Positions 28,656 through 39,066 of a stretch of 64,000 nucleotides of DNA are shown piece by piece; positions within the stretch are counted from its first letter, which is position 1; the number at the start of each line of letters is the position of its first letter. The position numbers and the translations under genes are program-made. Source of the DNA: Gracilaria gracilis (Eukaryota; Rhodophyta; Florideophyceae; Gracilariales; Gracilariaceae); the NCBI GenBank assembly GCA_030374805.1, contig JARGSG010000209.1, positions 1 through 64,000 of the forward strand, in the 5' to 3' direction. Below the pieces are notes generated by a model. It did not search any database. It saw nothing but the letters and a program-made list of their open reading frames with translations, and was not told where the DNA came from.

Positions 28656-29012
28656 GGGGGTGTGTGATAGAAACGAGAGTGATGGCGGTCGGACGAGGTT
28701 CGGCCATTCAGCAGGAGTTAGCCGGTTTACAGAGAGAGAGGTGGCTCTTAAATACATGTAAAACAAGGATGATGGTGGGGGATGCATGACAAAGACGTTG
28801 GCTCTGTTGGCGAGTGGGCAGTTGGCGTCGTTCGGCGGATGGACGCATTTGGGAAAGAAGGTTTTCATGGCGCGCCAATCATCAGGGCAAGGCCACTTGA
28901 TTTTAGTCACCATGTCATCGTGACATTGGAAGTCAGATGTTTCCACACATTGCCTCCGATGTGTGCCGTTGGTACACGCTACATATGGTGCCCTTGGAGG
29001 GTACTAAACGCT

Positions 29013-29226
29013 TGATTTCAGGGGGCGTGGTGAATGCGGACAAGCGCACCCCTCGTTGTTCTTGTTCTTCTTTTTCCTCCGTTCTCCAGGCGCGCCGTGC
29101 CGCCGACCGCTACTTATACCGGTCCGCAGCAGGCGCGATGGAGGATGAATGAACAGCGTTCCACCCAGTTGGGTGGACACAATTCTACCAGGCACGCGTG
29201 GTGCGTAAGCACCAAACGGGTTCCAC
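29013..29226 (-). repeat. Family B LTR-like segment (isolated)
   Basis: About 85-90% similar by eye to 37056-37271, the 5' LTR of the family B element. It starts with TG and ends near CCA. It carries the same minus-strand TATAAGTA box (29111-29118). Weak similarity continues past the primer-binding position to ~28990, suggesting a 5'-LTR remnant rather than a clean solo LTR. It abuts arm 1 of the inverted repeat. Confidence 0.7.
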
Positions 29227-30062
29227 CCGCCCCTCTACCGACACTGCGCCAGCGTGGCGTAGTGCGTAGAAAACCACCGATGCCAGATTGGCATTTTCAG
29301 AATGAAATATCTTCTCTTCCCAGATTTGCTGGAAGCTGGCGGGCCCCCTAAATACTCTGCCCGCCATCTCCAAAGTGCGTCTTTCCTCCTCCGTTGTCGA
29401 CCCACTTCTCCCTCCGTTGCGCGCCTCTCTTCTTTCCCCCGACTTTCTTCCTTTCTACATTACATCCTTCCCCCCCCACATAGGCCAGCGCTGCGCGCGA
29501 CGTACGAAGCGGGCCGCGCCTGTGACGTACCTAAGTGTGGCCGAACCACAGGTATACACAGCGCGGCAAGCGTAGTGCCTAGTCGTGGTTAAGGCTCTCT
29601 GATCCCATCCATTTCCTCCACCATCAACTCATTTTTGAGTACCTCGTGCGCATCAAGCGATCGTTGCCGCGCACCATTCCTCAACCGATGGCGAGGACGA
29701 AACAACTAGCCGCTATCACTAGAGGTGGTCAGGCACCTCGCGATGACATCGCGACGAAAGCGGCGCGTAAACCCAATAAGGGCAAAAGTCCGCGCAATCC
29801 GTATCTCGCTGCGAGAGAGAACACGATATACACCCTTTCGAGTCGCCAGGGTATCGAGAAGATCACCAACTACAACTCTCGGCCTCTACCATACGCCGTG
29901 TTCACAACCGGGTGTCCGCGTCCGTTCTGAATCGATCGGGTGGCCATGTTGGACCTGTTCGGAAAGCAAATCACTAATTGGGTAGACCATGTGGTTGGAA
30001 ATGGAGTCCCAAGTCTCGACACGTACCAGCTCGGGTTAACCGAGTCGTTGGACGACCTAGAA
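29227..30062 (+). repeat. Inverted repeat, arm 1
   Basis: About 835 bp, repeated in opposite orientation at 31005-31840. It contains ~460 bp of upstream sequence and the first ~125 codons of the H3-tail-mimic ORF. The ~940-bp space between arms holds the rest of the minus-strand H gene. Confidence 0.85.
29688..29930 (+). pseudogene. H3-tail-mimic protein, plus-strand copy, truncated
   Basis: The first ATG in the frame (29688) gives MARTKQLAAITRGGQAPRD, followed by DIATKAARKP. After Met removal 18 of the first 28 residues match histone H3. Positions corresponding to H3 K4, K23 and K27 are Lys, K9 is Ile, K14 is Gln and K18 is Asp. A TGA at 29928-29930 replaces the CGA of the minus copy (a CpG to TpG change), ending the protein at 80 residues. 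Similarity to the other copy continues to ~30062, where it meets the 3' end of the inverted minus-strand copy. The missing 3' part of a plus-strand copy reappears at 31865-32067. Confidence 0.8.
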
Positions 30063-30111
30063 CTCTTGAAAAATGAGGAATGATGCAAACGTTGAGAGAA
30101 TTCATTGGGAA

Positions 30112-31380
30112 CTAGTCAGAGATGACGACGATGTCATCGGCGTCTCGTCGTTGGGCATGACTCTTGCGCGACTTTGTTGCGTTTTTTTCGCGATGGCGAG
30201 GACGTTTGGACTTCTTGCCACTTCAAAGAACAAGACGTCGAACTTTGAGGTCAGTACGAAAGGTGGAACTTCTCCCGACACAGTCTCGTATGGCTGCCGC
30301 GGTGAGGGTCAGGGCCCAGGGTTCCGAGGGTTCCAGGATGGATCTAGGACTCGCGTTAATCATGATGCAGTGTTTCACTGCGTTGGATCCCTCGAGGGCG
30401 ACCACGTACGGAACCCCTGAGAGCTCGACCACCGACGATAGGGAAGGACACAAGGGAGGGACTCTGTCCAATGCAAGCTGACGCGGGGGCAAATGCTTCT
30501 ATGCATCGAGGAGGCTTCTGATGCGATCGCCACGAGGCTGATGTGCTCGACAAAGCCAAAAGTTTCTCTTGAAGTAACTGAACCAATTACCGGCGTGCTC
30601 TGACCTTCCGTAGTGACAGAAAGCATTAGCCACTGAAGCTGCGATGCACAGGTCTGCGTGGTCCGTAAAGGGAACCGGAGTGAGCGGTAAGAACCGGAAG
30701 GCGGTTGGGTCAGATCTTGGTTCGCGGCTACGCGCATTGGTCATGAGTAGCTACCGTCCAGAGTTCTTTTGGCACCACTCGTGGATATAGGTGACGGCGG
30801 ATAGCCGGCCATTGCAGCCATAAGAGTATCGACTGTCGACAACCTCATGATCACCGGCCACTTCACCTCCGGCGAGGCAGAGTGTGTACAAGAGGACGGT
30901 GTGGTTTTGTCCCGTTTCTTCGTCTTCAGCTCGATATACTCGACGTCTTTGGTCCAACCATATCGTCTGGATCGACCAAGCGTCATCTGGAACTCCATCG
31001 TATCGTTCTTGATCGTCCAACGACTCGGTTACCCCAAGCTGGTACGTGTGGAGACGTGAGACTTCACTCCCAACCACATGGTCTACCCAATTAGTGATGT
31101 GCTTCCCGAACAGGTCTAACATGGCCCCACGATCGATTCGGAACGGACGCGGACACCCGGTTGTGAACACGGCGTACGGTAGGGGCCGAGAGTTGTAGTT
31201 GGTGATCTTCTCGATATCCTGGCGACTCGAAAGGGTGTATATCGTGTTCTCTCTCGCAGCAAGATACGGATTGCTCGGACTTTTGCCCTTTTTGGGTTTA
31301 CGCGCCGCTTTCGTCGCGATGTCATCGCGAGGTGCCTGACCACCTGTACTGATAGCGGCTAGTTGTTTCGTCCTCGCCAT
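30112..31380 (-). pseudogene. H3-tail-mimic protein with cysteine-protease-like region and SUMO-interacting-like tail
   Basis: One frame of 423 codons from the first ATG (31380), interrupted by TAG at 30751-30753, TAG at 30499-30501 and TGA at 30223-30225, without frameshifts. Residues 1-28 after Met match histone H3 at 20 positions (ARTKQ kept, K9 to Ile, K14 to Gln, K18 to Asp, ATKAARK kept), then the sequence leaves H3 and no histone fold is seen. A later segment has DLCIAASVANAF and, ~90 residues on, KHCIMINASPRSILEPSE, a Cys-then-His order suggestive of a papain- or OTU-like peptidase (tentative). The C-terminus is basic (SGKKSKRPRHR) and ends DADDIVVISD, like a SUMO-interacting motif. 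The upstream stretch to 31840 may hold its promoter. Confidence 0.7.
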
Positions 31381-31840
31381 CGGTTGAGGAATGGTGCGTG
31401 GCAACGATCACTTGATGTGCACAAGGTACTAGAAAATGAGTTGATGGTGGAAGAAAGGGATGGGATCAGAGAGCCTTAACCACGACTAAGCACTACGCTT
31501 GCGACGCCGTGTATAACTGTGGTTTGGCCACACTTAGGTACGTCACAGGCGCGGCCCGCTTTGTACGTCGCGCACAGCGCTGGCCTACGTGGAGGGGGAA
31601 GGATGTAATGTAGAAAGGTAGAAAGTCGGGAGAAGAAAGAGAGGCGCGCAACGGAGGGAAAAGTGGGTCGACAACGGAGGAGGGAAGACAAACTTGGAAG
31701 ATGGCGGGCAGAGTATTTACGGGGCCCGCCAGCTTCCAGCAAATATGGGGAGAGAAGATATTTTATTCTGAAAATGCCAATCTGGCATCGGTTGTTTTCT
31801 ACGCACTGCGCCACGCTGACGCAGTGTCGGTAGAGAGGCG
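31005..31840 (-). repeat. Inverted repeat, arm 2
   Basis: Reverse complement of 29227-30062 with scattered substitutions. Its outer edge is followed by 24 bases (31841-31864, TGTTGGAAACGTGTGG...) matching the first bases of the family B LTR. Arm 1 also abuts a family B LTR end, so that junction predates the inverted duplication. Confidence 0.85.
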
Positions 31841-31864
31841 TGTTGGAAACGTGTGGTGCTTACG

Positions 31865-32067
31865 CTCTGACCCTCACCGCGGCAGCCATAAGAGACTGTG
31901 TCCGGAGAAGTTCCACCTTTCGTACTGTCCTCGAAGTTCGACCTCTTGTTCTTCGAAGTGGCAAGAAGTCCAAACGTCCTCGCCATCGCGGAAGGAATGC
32001 AACAAAGTCGCGCAAGCGTCATGCCCAACGACGAGACGGCGATGACATTATCGTCATCTCTGACTAG
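31865..32067 (+). pseudogene. C-terminal fragment of the H3-tail-mimic protein, plus-strand copy
   Basis: Reverse-complement match of the 3' end of the minus-strand H gene (30063-30314 in inverted orientation). It encodes ALTLTAAAIRDCV, a basic RSGKKSKRPRHRGRN tract and the end DGDDIIVISD before TAG at 32065-32067. Here the codon that is TGA at 30223 in the other copy is CGA, so this copy keeps the C-terminus open. It is probably the tail of the same plus-strand copy whose head is at 29688. Confidence 0.7.
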
Positions 32068-32332
32068 TTCCCAATGAATTCTCTCAACGTTTGCATCATT
32101 CCTCATTCTTCAAGGTCGTAGCCGTTGCTCGACCACGACTCCTTGCTTCCAGTAAACTCTATACCGTGCATTTGTAAGCCGACCAACTTGCGTTCCTCAT
32201 CAAAGTGATCTCTGCTCAGTTCCTGGCATGATATGTCGGTTCTCTAGCCTTTTAATAACAACCCACTGGTGGTTAACTTTACTCTCTCTCTTCTACTGCT
32301 CTTCTTCCTAGCCTCTGTTGCATGACCGAAGA

Positions 32333-35300
32333 TCAGTTACTTTCGGCAACCTCCCCAACGCCATCAGACTCCTTGCGGAGATGTGCCGGTGGCCTTTTGT
32401 AGAACATAAGTCTCCTTGCGTGTACAGCGCTCCGAGTGACTCTCCCTGTAGAAGAGACAAGCTCGTAGCGAGAGTGATTCGCCTTGGTCACCCGGCATGG
32501 TCCATAGAAGTACGACTCGAACTCCGGCCACTTCTTAGACTTGTTCAGTGCCGGGCCGTGTGCGACCAGAACCTCATCACCCACCCGGTAGTATTTCACC
32601 TTGCTGACTGCCTCCCTGGGAACACCTGCCAACGCTACTCGAAAGGCACGATGACCTGACGACCCCAGTAGCTCGAGGCCTCTGTGTCTCGGGATGGCGT
32701 CCTGTAGGAGTGCGACACTATCGCTCGCAATCATCCTGGGGCGAATCCCGTACAATAACTCGAAAGGGGAAGGCAATTCCCCTCGATTCCGGCGACGGTA
32801 CCCATGAAGCACTTTCGGTAACGCGTCCTCCCAGTCCAAGCCAGCACGAAGAATTATCTTCTTAATAGCCAACTTGATCGTTCCTACCATTTTCTCTGTA
32901 CCACCGTTCGCCATCAGGGCATACGGCAGGACTGTCTTCCAGGCAATACCATGACGGTTCATGAAAGTCTCCACCACACCTGCCGTGAAGGCGTTCGCGT
33001 TATCCGACACGATTGTCTTCGGAGGGCCGAACGGGTCGAGTATCTCCTTCTCCACAAAGTCTACAACGGTGTCAGCGACAGAATTCTTCGTGGCCCAAGC
33101 AATAGGCCATCCCGTCAAATGTTCTACCGATATAATAGCAAACCTACTACCTCCCCTGGAGGTTGGCAGAGGGCCTGCAAAATCAATCGAGAACGTTTCA
33201 AATAGTCACGTGATGGGCACTGGGAGGTTTGTGCGGTAAGTGCGAAGTCTTCCCGCCCTTCGGCACCCGTCACAGCCTCCTACGTAGTCCGTAATATCTC
33301 GGTACACACCTGACCACCAGAATATCTCCCTAACGAACTTCCTCGTTGTCTCAGCGTCCCAATGGTCTATGTTGTCGTGGAACATTTGGATTATCTCCAC
33401 TCGATCGCCAACGGGAGGGACTGCGCGTAATCCACCCTTCTCCCGGCGGAACAGGGTGTTGTTCCATAGCATAAAGTTCTTTGCGTTACGACGGATCGCC
33501 GTCTTCCTTCGTGAATTCTGCTCCAGAACACGGGCTTCTGAGAGGAATCGTGCTAAGTCCAGCATGTACGGCTCTAGGCTACTCAGAGGCGGGTCTGCCC
33601 AAGTGATAGTGGCCACAATTTCCCTTGCGACCTCCTCCTCTATGGAGCTCATTCCCATCACATTGTCTTCAGATGAGCGCGTTGGGAGTCTGAACCAGAA
33701 GTCTGCGGCGCCGTTCGCTATCCCTGGACGGTACTTCACTTCAAAGTCATATTCAGCCATCAGGTCCATCCAACGTGCCAACCATGTATATCTCTCTTTC
33801 TGAAGGCGTACTGTAATGCCTGGTGGTCGGTCAGTATCTTGAATTGTAATTCGGACAAGAGATACACACGAAACTTCTTCAATGCGAAGACAACCGCTAA
33901 AGCTTCACGCTCGCACGTGGAGTAATTTCTCTCCGCGGCTGTCATCGTTCGCCACACTGGATAGGGTGTACTTTCCCATCCTTTCTCTTCTTAGATAAGA
34001 CTATCCCAAGTACCACGGAAGAAGCGTCGGTCTCTACTATGAAAGGGTATTCAAAGTCCGGGTATGTGAGCACAGGTGGCGTGGTCAGCTTTTCCTTCAG
34101 ATCCTCGAACGCGGCTTGGATCTCTTCCGCCCACTTAAAGGCGCTCTTTACCGAGGTTGCTGCATGAAGAACCGCCGAACTCTCGGCAAAGTTCCGGATG
34201 CATCGCCGGTAATAACCAGCTAGTCCAAGGAAGCTCTTTAGTTCGGTCTTGTTCGTTGGCGGGGGTGCATCCAAAATTCTTGCGATCTTCTCCCTATTAA
34301 CCTGTACGCCACCTTCGTTGATGACGTTACCTAGCAGCTTAATCTCAGACGGTGCAAAGCTGCAATTAGTCACCTTTATCTTCAGATTCGCAGCTTGAAT
34401 CCTTTCGAACACTTCGCGACACTGCATCAGGTGCTGACGGAGATCATTCGAGAAGATGACCACATCATCCACATAGACCATCGCAAAGGGTAGGCCACGG
34501 AGAACCTCATCCATCATCCTCTGAAAGGTTGACGGCGCGTTCATCAATCCGAACGGCATCACTTCAAACTTGTAAGTCCCGTAGCGACAGTTCAATGTCG
34601 TCCTCTCCTTGTTGGCTTCCGACATCCGCACATGCCAGTAGCTGGTGTACAAGTCCAAGGTGGTGAACATCCTCGACCCAGCAAGGTCGTCGAAGATCTC
34701 TTCCACCTTTCGTAACAGCCAACGGTCAGGTTTCATCACCTGGTTTAGTCGACGGTAGTCCACACAAAACCTTGGTCTCCCGTCTTTCTTGGTTGCGATC
34801 ACCACTGCAAAAGACTATCCCGAACGCGAAGGTGTGATTATCCCCGACTTCAAGAGCTCGTCCACTTCCCTCTTGGTGATGGCATTATGCTTAGGAGGCA
34901 TCCTACGAACGCTACTGTGGATGGGAGTATCATCCGTCAGCTCGAAGGAATGCACTACGGAGACATCTGCCTGCCGGAGACCACTGATGTCCCATGCGAT
35001 GATATCTGTCTCCTTCAATGCGTCTGTCATCTCTCCTTGTGTACCCAAGGGGAGGTCTCTCAGCTTCGAGGCCAGCAAGGCTGACCGATCGGCTTCCTCG
35101 TCCTCGGTAGACTCCTCTGTGGTACAATCGAACTCCTCTAGATCGGGCTCGTACGGATCCTTATTTACGATGGCCAACACATATTCCGGCTCCCCGTCCG
35201 ATTCGTCCTCACTAAAACCGGCAGAAGAAGACGAGCTCTCATCGTAGAAGCCGTCCTGACCAGACTCGTCAGCCGAAGTAAAATCTTCGCTATCCGTTCG

Positions 35301-37012
35301 AGCTCCATCGATGACCAGGGGCTCGTTGTACATTGGTAACAAAACTTCCTCATCTCCCAGAGTAAGAGTCACTTGCTGACGGCTGAAGTCAAGCTGCGCC
35401 TGGGAGGCCTCCAACGTGGGGCATCCCACTATAACTTCGAAGGGGGTATTCTAAACGAACAAAAAGTCGAGAGAGACCTTTCCGTCCCCGAACGTGACCG
35501 GAACGTCCTTTACCCTACCCAACACAGTCGCGGTAGTACCATCTGCTACCGTCACCTTCCCGGTGGTGGGATTGGACGTAAGCGTCAGGTCACACATGGA
35601 TCGAGAAAGGAGGTTTGGGACAGCACCTGTGTCCAACAGAGCATTGGTGTCCAAACCATACAGTTTGACGGTCACGACCTTCAACCGGCGCGGGACCTCT
35701 GAGGTGTGCAACACGGAAGCATAACTTGCTGGCATGCTCCCCGAAAGAAGCCACCTGATCAGCTTCTCAGCTTCCTCTGCATCTGCACGCAACAGCTGTC
35801 CAAATGACAGACCACAAGCAGCCGTTGCCAGCTCCGCCAGGACGTTGTACTTGCCAACGTGGTCCTGGAGGCCTTGCGGGGGCTTCTCGGTCTTCTTGAT
35901 TTTTCTGGCGTTCTTTTTAGTCCTTTTCATGGCCGTCGGAGGTGGAGGCGGCGATCTCCTGTTTGCAAGGACGTCAATCTCCATGACCCCACTACGCGAT
36001 TGCTTCGGAAGGGACTGGCCTTCCACATTCCTTTTCGTGGCGGCTGCCACCTCTCCAGCCCGGGTACTCTCCTGGACGACAGCCACGGGCTCCTGGCCAT
36101 CATGGTTCCTCAACTTTTCTTCAGCTGAAGATTCGGACTTCGTTCCGCTGAAAGCCACAGAACGTGGATCCGACTTCTTACCTTGGACCAACAAGTGGTT
36201 TCCGCATGACCCATCTTGCCACAACTAAAACAACGAATCTCTCGATTTGGGTTAGCGGGACAGCGGTTTGCACCGTGTCCAGTCTTCTTGCAGTAAGTGC
36301 AAACCCAGTCCTTGCTATCTTGAGACCCAGAGGGAGTTCCAGCACTTTCGAACTTCTTCTTCACGAAAAGCGAGAGTCCAGCAAGACGTTTGGTGAGCAA
36401 GTCGACCATGCCCTCCAACTGTTGTGAACTTTTTGAGTGAGCGTTGCCTCTGGTCAGAATTTTTCTCGTCTGGCCACTCGGTGAGGGCTGGCCATCGTTG
36501 GAGAAGAAAGCCTTCCGGCCTATCTGAAACTCGAAGATTGATTTCTTCAGGGCAAGGTAGGTACTCGGTGCGCGATACATAACAAGTTGTGCCATGTCCG
36601 GAATGTCCACAACAGCCTTGCCAAGCAGCCCGAACGAAGCGGTTTCATTGAACCCAACTCGTTTGTACAAGGAGTTCAATTTCGCCAGCGAGCCCATGAT
36701 GCCGCTTGGGTTCAAACGCCCAGCAACGGCCTCATGAACCTCTTCTTCCGGTTTCGGTGCATTAGCGAATTCTGCCAGCAACTTTGCCTTGACGGCAGGG
36801 TAGTTACTGACCTCCTGTGTCAGCAAACCATCACGAGAGAAGGTCGTATAGTAGTAATCGAAAGCCCTTCCTTCCAGGTGGCAAAGCAGATCAAGCGCCT
36901 TCTCTTCGTCAGGTTTTCCGCGCATAAGGACGTTTTCGAAAGCGAAAAGAAACCTGGCGACGTCCAAAGACGCTGCTCCGTCAAACAAGACACGGGAGTT
37001 GGTATCAGTCAT
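32333..37012 (-). pseudogene. Decayed Gag-Pol of Ty3/gypsy family B
   Basis: Homologous throughout to the family A polyprotein but lacking its long acidic linker. The likely gag start is ATG 37012; ATG 37048 overlaps the primer-binding site. In order: gag, CCHC knuckles (CTYCKKTGHGANRC, CFSCGKMGHAETTC), protease LLDTGAVPNLL, RT (TTLDLYTSYW, YVDDVV), RNase H (ETDASS, TDHQALQY), integrase zinc module, core (VSDNANAF) and GPY/F (FYGPCRV). Breaks: frameshift near 36215, stop 35451-35453, stop near 34812, frameshifts near 33955 and 33775, and a stop at 33206. Integrase core and GPY/F are in one frame here, which supports reading family A's small ORF as pol. The element cannot move by itself. Confidence 0.9.
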
Positions 37013-37034
37013 CTTCGAGTGATAAGACGACCTT

Positions 37035-37047
37035 GGATGCGGTACCA
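37035..37047 (-). other. Primer-binding-site candidate of family B
   Basis: Minus-strand TGGTACCGCATCC, 8 bases inside the inferred LTR end and ~22 bp upstream of the gag ATG at 37012. It shares TGGTACC with family A, suggesting the same or a related primer tRNA. Confidence 0.4.
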
Positions 37048-37055
37048 TAAAAGCT

Positions 37056-37271
37056 TGAGTTCAGGGGGGGGCGGTGAATGGGGACAAGCGTACCCCTCGT
37101 TTTTCTTGTCCTTCTTCTTCCTCCGTCCTCCAGACGCGCCGTGCTGCCGACCGCTACTTATACCGGTCCGCAGCAGGCGCGATGGAGGATGAATGGACAG
37201 CGTTACACCCAGTTGGGTGGACACAATTCTCTCGAGCACGCGTGGTGCGTAAGCACCACACGTGTCCAACA
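37056..37271 (-). repeat. 5' LTR of the family B element
   Basis: A 216-bp segment directly upstream of the gag and primer-binding site, starting TGTTGGACACG and ending TCA in element sense, with a minus-strand TATAAGTA box at 37155-37162. A similar copy is at 29013-29226. No minus-strand copy was found beyond the pol end (32.1-32.3 kb), so the 3' LTR is missing or displaced by the inverted-repeat locus. Confidence 0.65.
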
Positions 37272-37565
37272 GGTACCACAGCGTACACATCCTAGGCACC
37301 AAAACTCCATGTGCCCCTTCTGCCCGTCTCCGTCACTGTGGTTGCGGTTGCCCGGGACTATCCGCGCTGCATAGGACACAACCGAAAGTGCGCGAAATGC
37401 CTAAGAGTATCTCCACCGGGCACCAAGAAACGAGAGCAAAGCAGCAAAACGCCGCCAACGTGGCGTCAAATAAATGGCGAGAACTTTTTAGATATTTTGC
37501 TCGTTTGCTACGTGCTAAAGGATCTCCAACGCTAGAAGTACAAAACGCGACAACCCCCTGGCACA

Positions 37566-38723
37566 ATGTCGGACTCTGTGGTCAACCATGAGCTTGATGA
37601 GGCTCTTGACGAGCTTTTGAAAGATGTTTTGACCTCCCCAGAAAGCGAAGACGATGGACCAACCCACGGAGGATCTCAACCCGGAAGAGCCCAAAACATA
37701 AACCGCCAAAGACTTTATGGACATCAACAACTTTGTAGTGACTATCTTTGTTCCAATCCAGTTTACAATACAGGTCACTTCCGGCGTCGATTTCGCATAA
37801 GCAAGGAGATCTTCTACATTATTTACAACAAACTCCAAGCCAATTTCAATTACTTTAAGCAAGAATTGGACTGTACTGGAACGTTGGGAGTCAGTTTCGA
37901 GCAAAAAGTCACTGCAACTCTACGTCTTCTGGCCTACGGTGGTGCTGCAGACGCAGTTGATGAATACTTGCACATGGCTGAGTCGACAGTGGCACAATGC
38001 TTAAAAGAGTTTTGTAGTAGTGTGTTGAAGTTATTTGGACAGGAGTATCTTCTTTGCCCCACGGAAACGGATTTGCAAAGAATTTTGAGCAGAACCAAGG
38101 CACTTGGATTTCCGGGCATGATAGGAAGCATAGATTGTTCAAAATGGATATGGAAGAACTGTCCTGTAGCGTGGAGAGGGCAGTATCAATGAAAGAAAAA
38201 GAAAGCAGGAGTGAAGCTTGAAGCAATTGCCGACGATTGCTTGTGGATTTGGAATACTTTTTTTGGAGCTCCGGGGAGTGCTAACGATATAAACGTTCTC
38301 GAAATGTCACCTCTTGTGAACAAAATATCAGATGGGTCCTTCCCTCCGAAGATATCCTACATCTTGAATAAGAAACAGCAGCATGTCCCGTACTTTCTGT
38401 GTGATGGTGTATATCCAAGGTTTCCAATTTTCATCCATAATGTAAAAGAGCCAGTTTCCAAAAAGGAAAAGGTTCATCCCAGGAGTCAGGAAGGACGCCA
38501 GAAAGATGTTGAACGCGCATTCGACGTGTTACAAGGACGACGGCATATCATTCGTCACCCCTCACGGTTCTGGCACATATCTACAATGAAAGACCTTATG
38601 AAATGTTGCGTAATCCGGCACAACATGATAGACGAAGAAGGTTTGAATGACGAGGAACTGACATGGGGCACTGGAAACGATTGCGGGCACGTTGAGAGGG
38701 TACATGCTGGGTGTTTAGTATAA
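37566..38723 (+). pseudogene. PIF/Harbinger transposase (DDE_4), one internal stop
   Basis: ATG 37566. A 385-codon frame broken only by TGA at 38190-38192. The N-terminal part has the FRRRFRISKEIFYIIY helix-turn-helix-like segment. The catalytic core has GSIDCSKWIWKNCPVAWRGQ (first Asp), LCDGVYPRFPIF (second Asp) and VERAFDVLQGR (Glu). WIWNTFFGAPGSANDINVL is also diagnostic. All three catalytic residues are present, so a single substitution separates this copy from a full transposase. It converges on the Myb-like partner gene, which in this superfamily is needed for DNA binding and nuclear import. Confidence 0.9.
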
Positions 38724-38940
38724 AATCAGGACGGAGACATGGAAGTCGCACAAGGCTCAATTGCGGCACTTTGCAAATGGGAAACGTTCTTGAGAGACGG
38801 GCTAGAACAAAGAATGCTACAAAATGACGTCACGGAGCTCTTGTGCGCACTATACGGTTCAGAGTAAAGTGTTCTTCTCGCGAAGCGTTTACTGCACGTC
38901 TGCAAGACTGTGCCAAACTAGAAAGGAAGATCTTTTTCTC

Positions 38941-39000
38941 ACAAGAGAGCGTTGAGCACCTTGGCTCGCAAGCTCGCTACGGTGCTCAACGCTCTCTTGT
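38941..39000. terminator. Perfect 20-bp stem, 20-base loop hairpin between convergent genes
   Basis: Arms ACAAGAGAGCGTTGAGCACC (38941-38960) and its exact complement (38981-39000) flank a 20-base loop. It lies ~215 bp after the transposase stop and ~65 bp after the end of the convergent Myb-like gene. Called a possible bidirectional 3'-end or terminator-like structure. A small-RNA precursor is equally possible. Confidence 0.45.
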
Positions 39001-39066
39001 CAGATTTTTTGGCGATTTTGAGAACCTTTTCTGCAATATGAGACTATAAACTAGTCTTTTTGGCTT

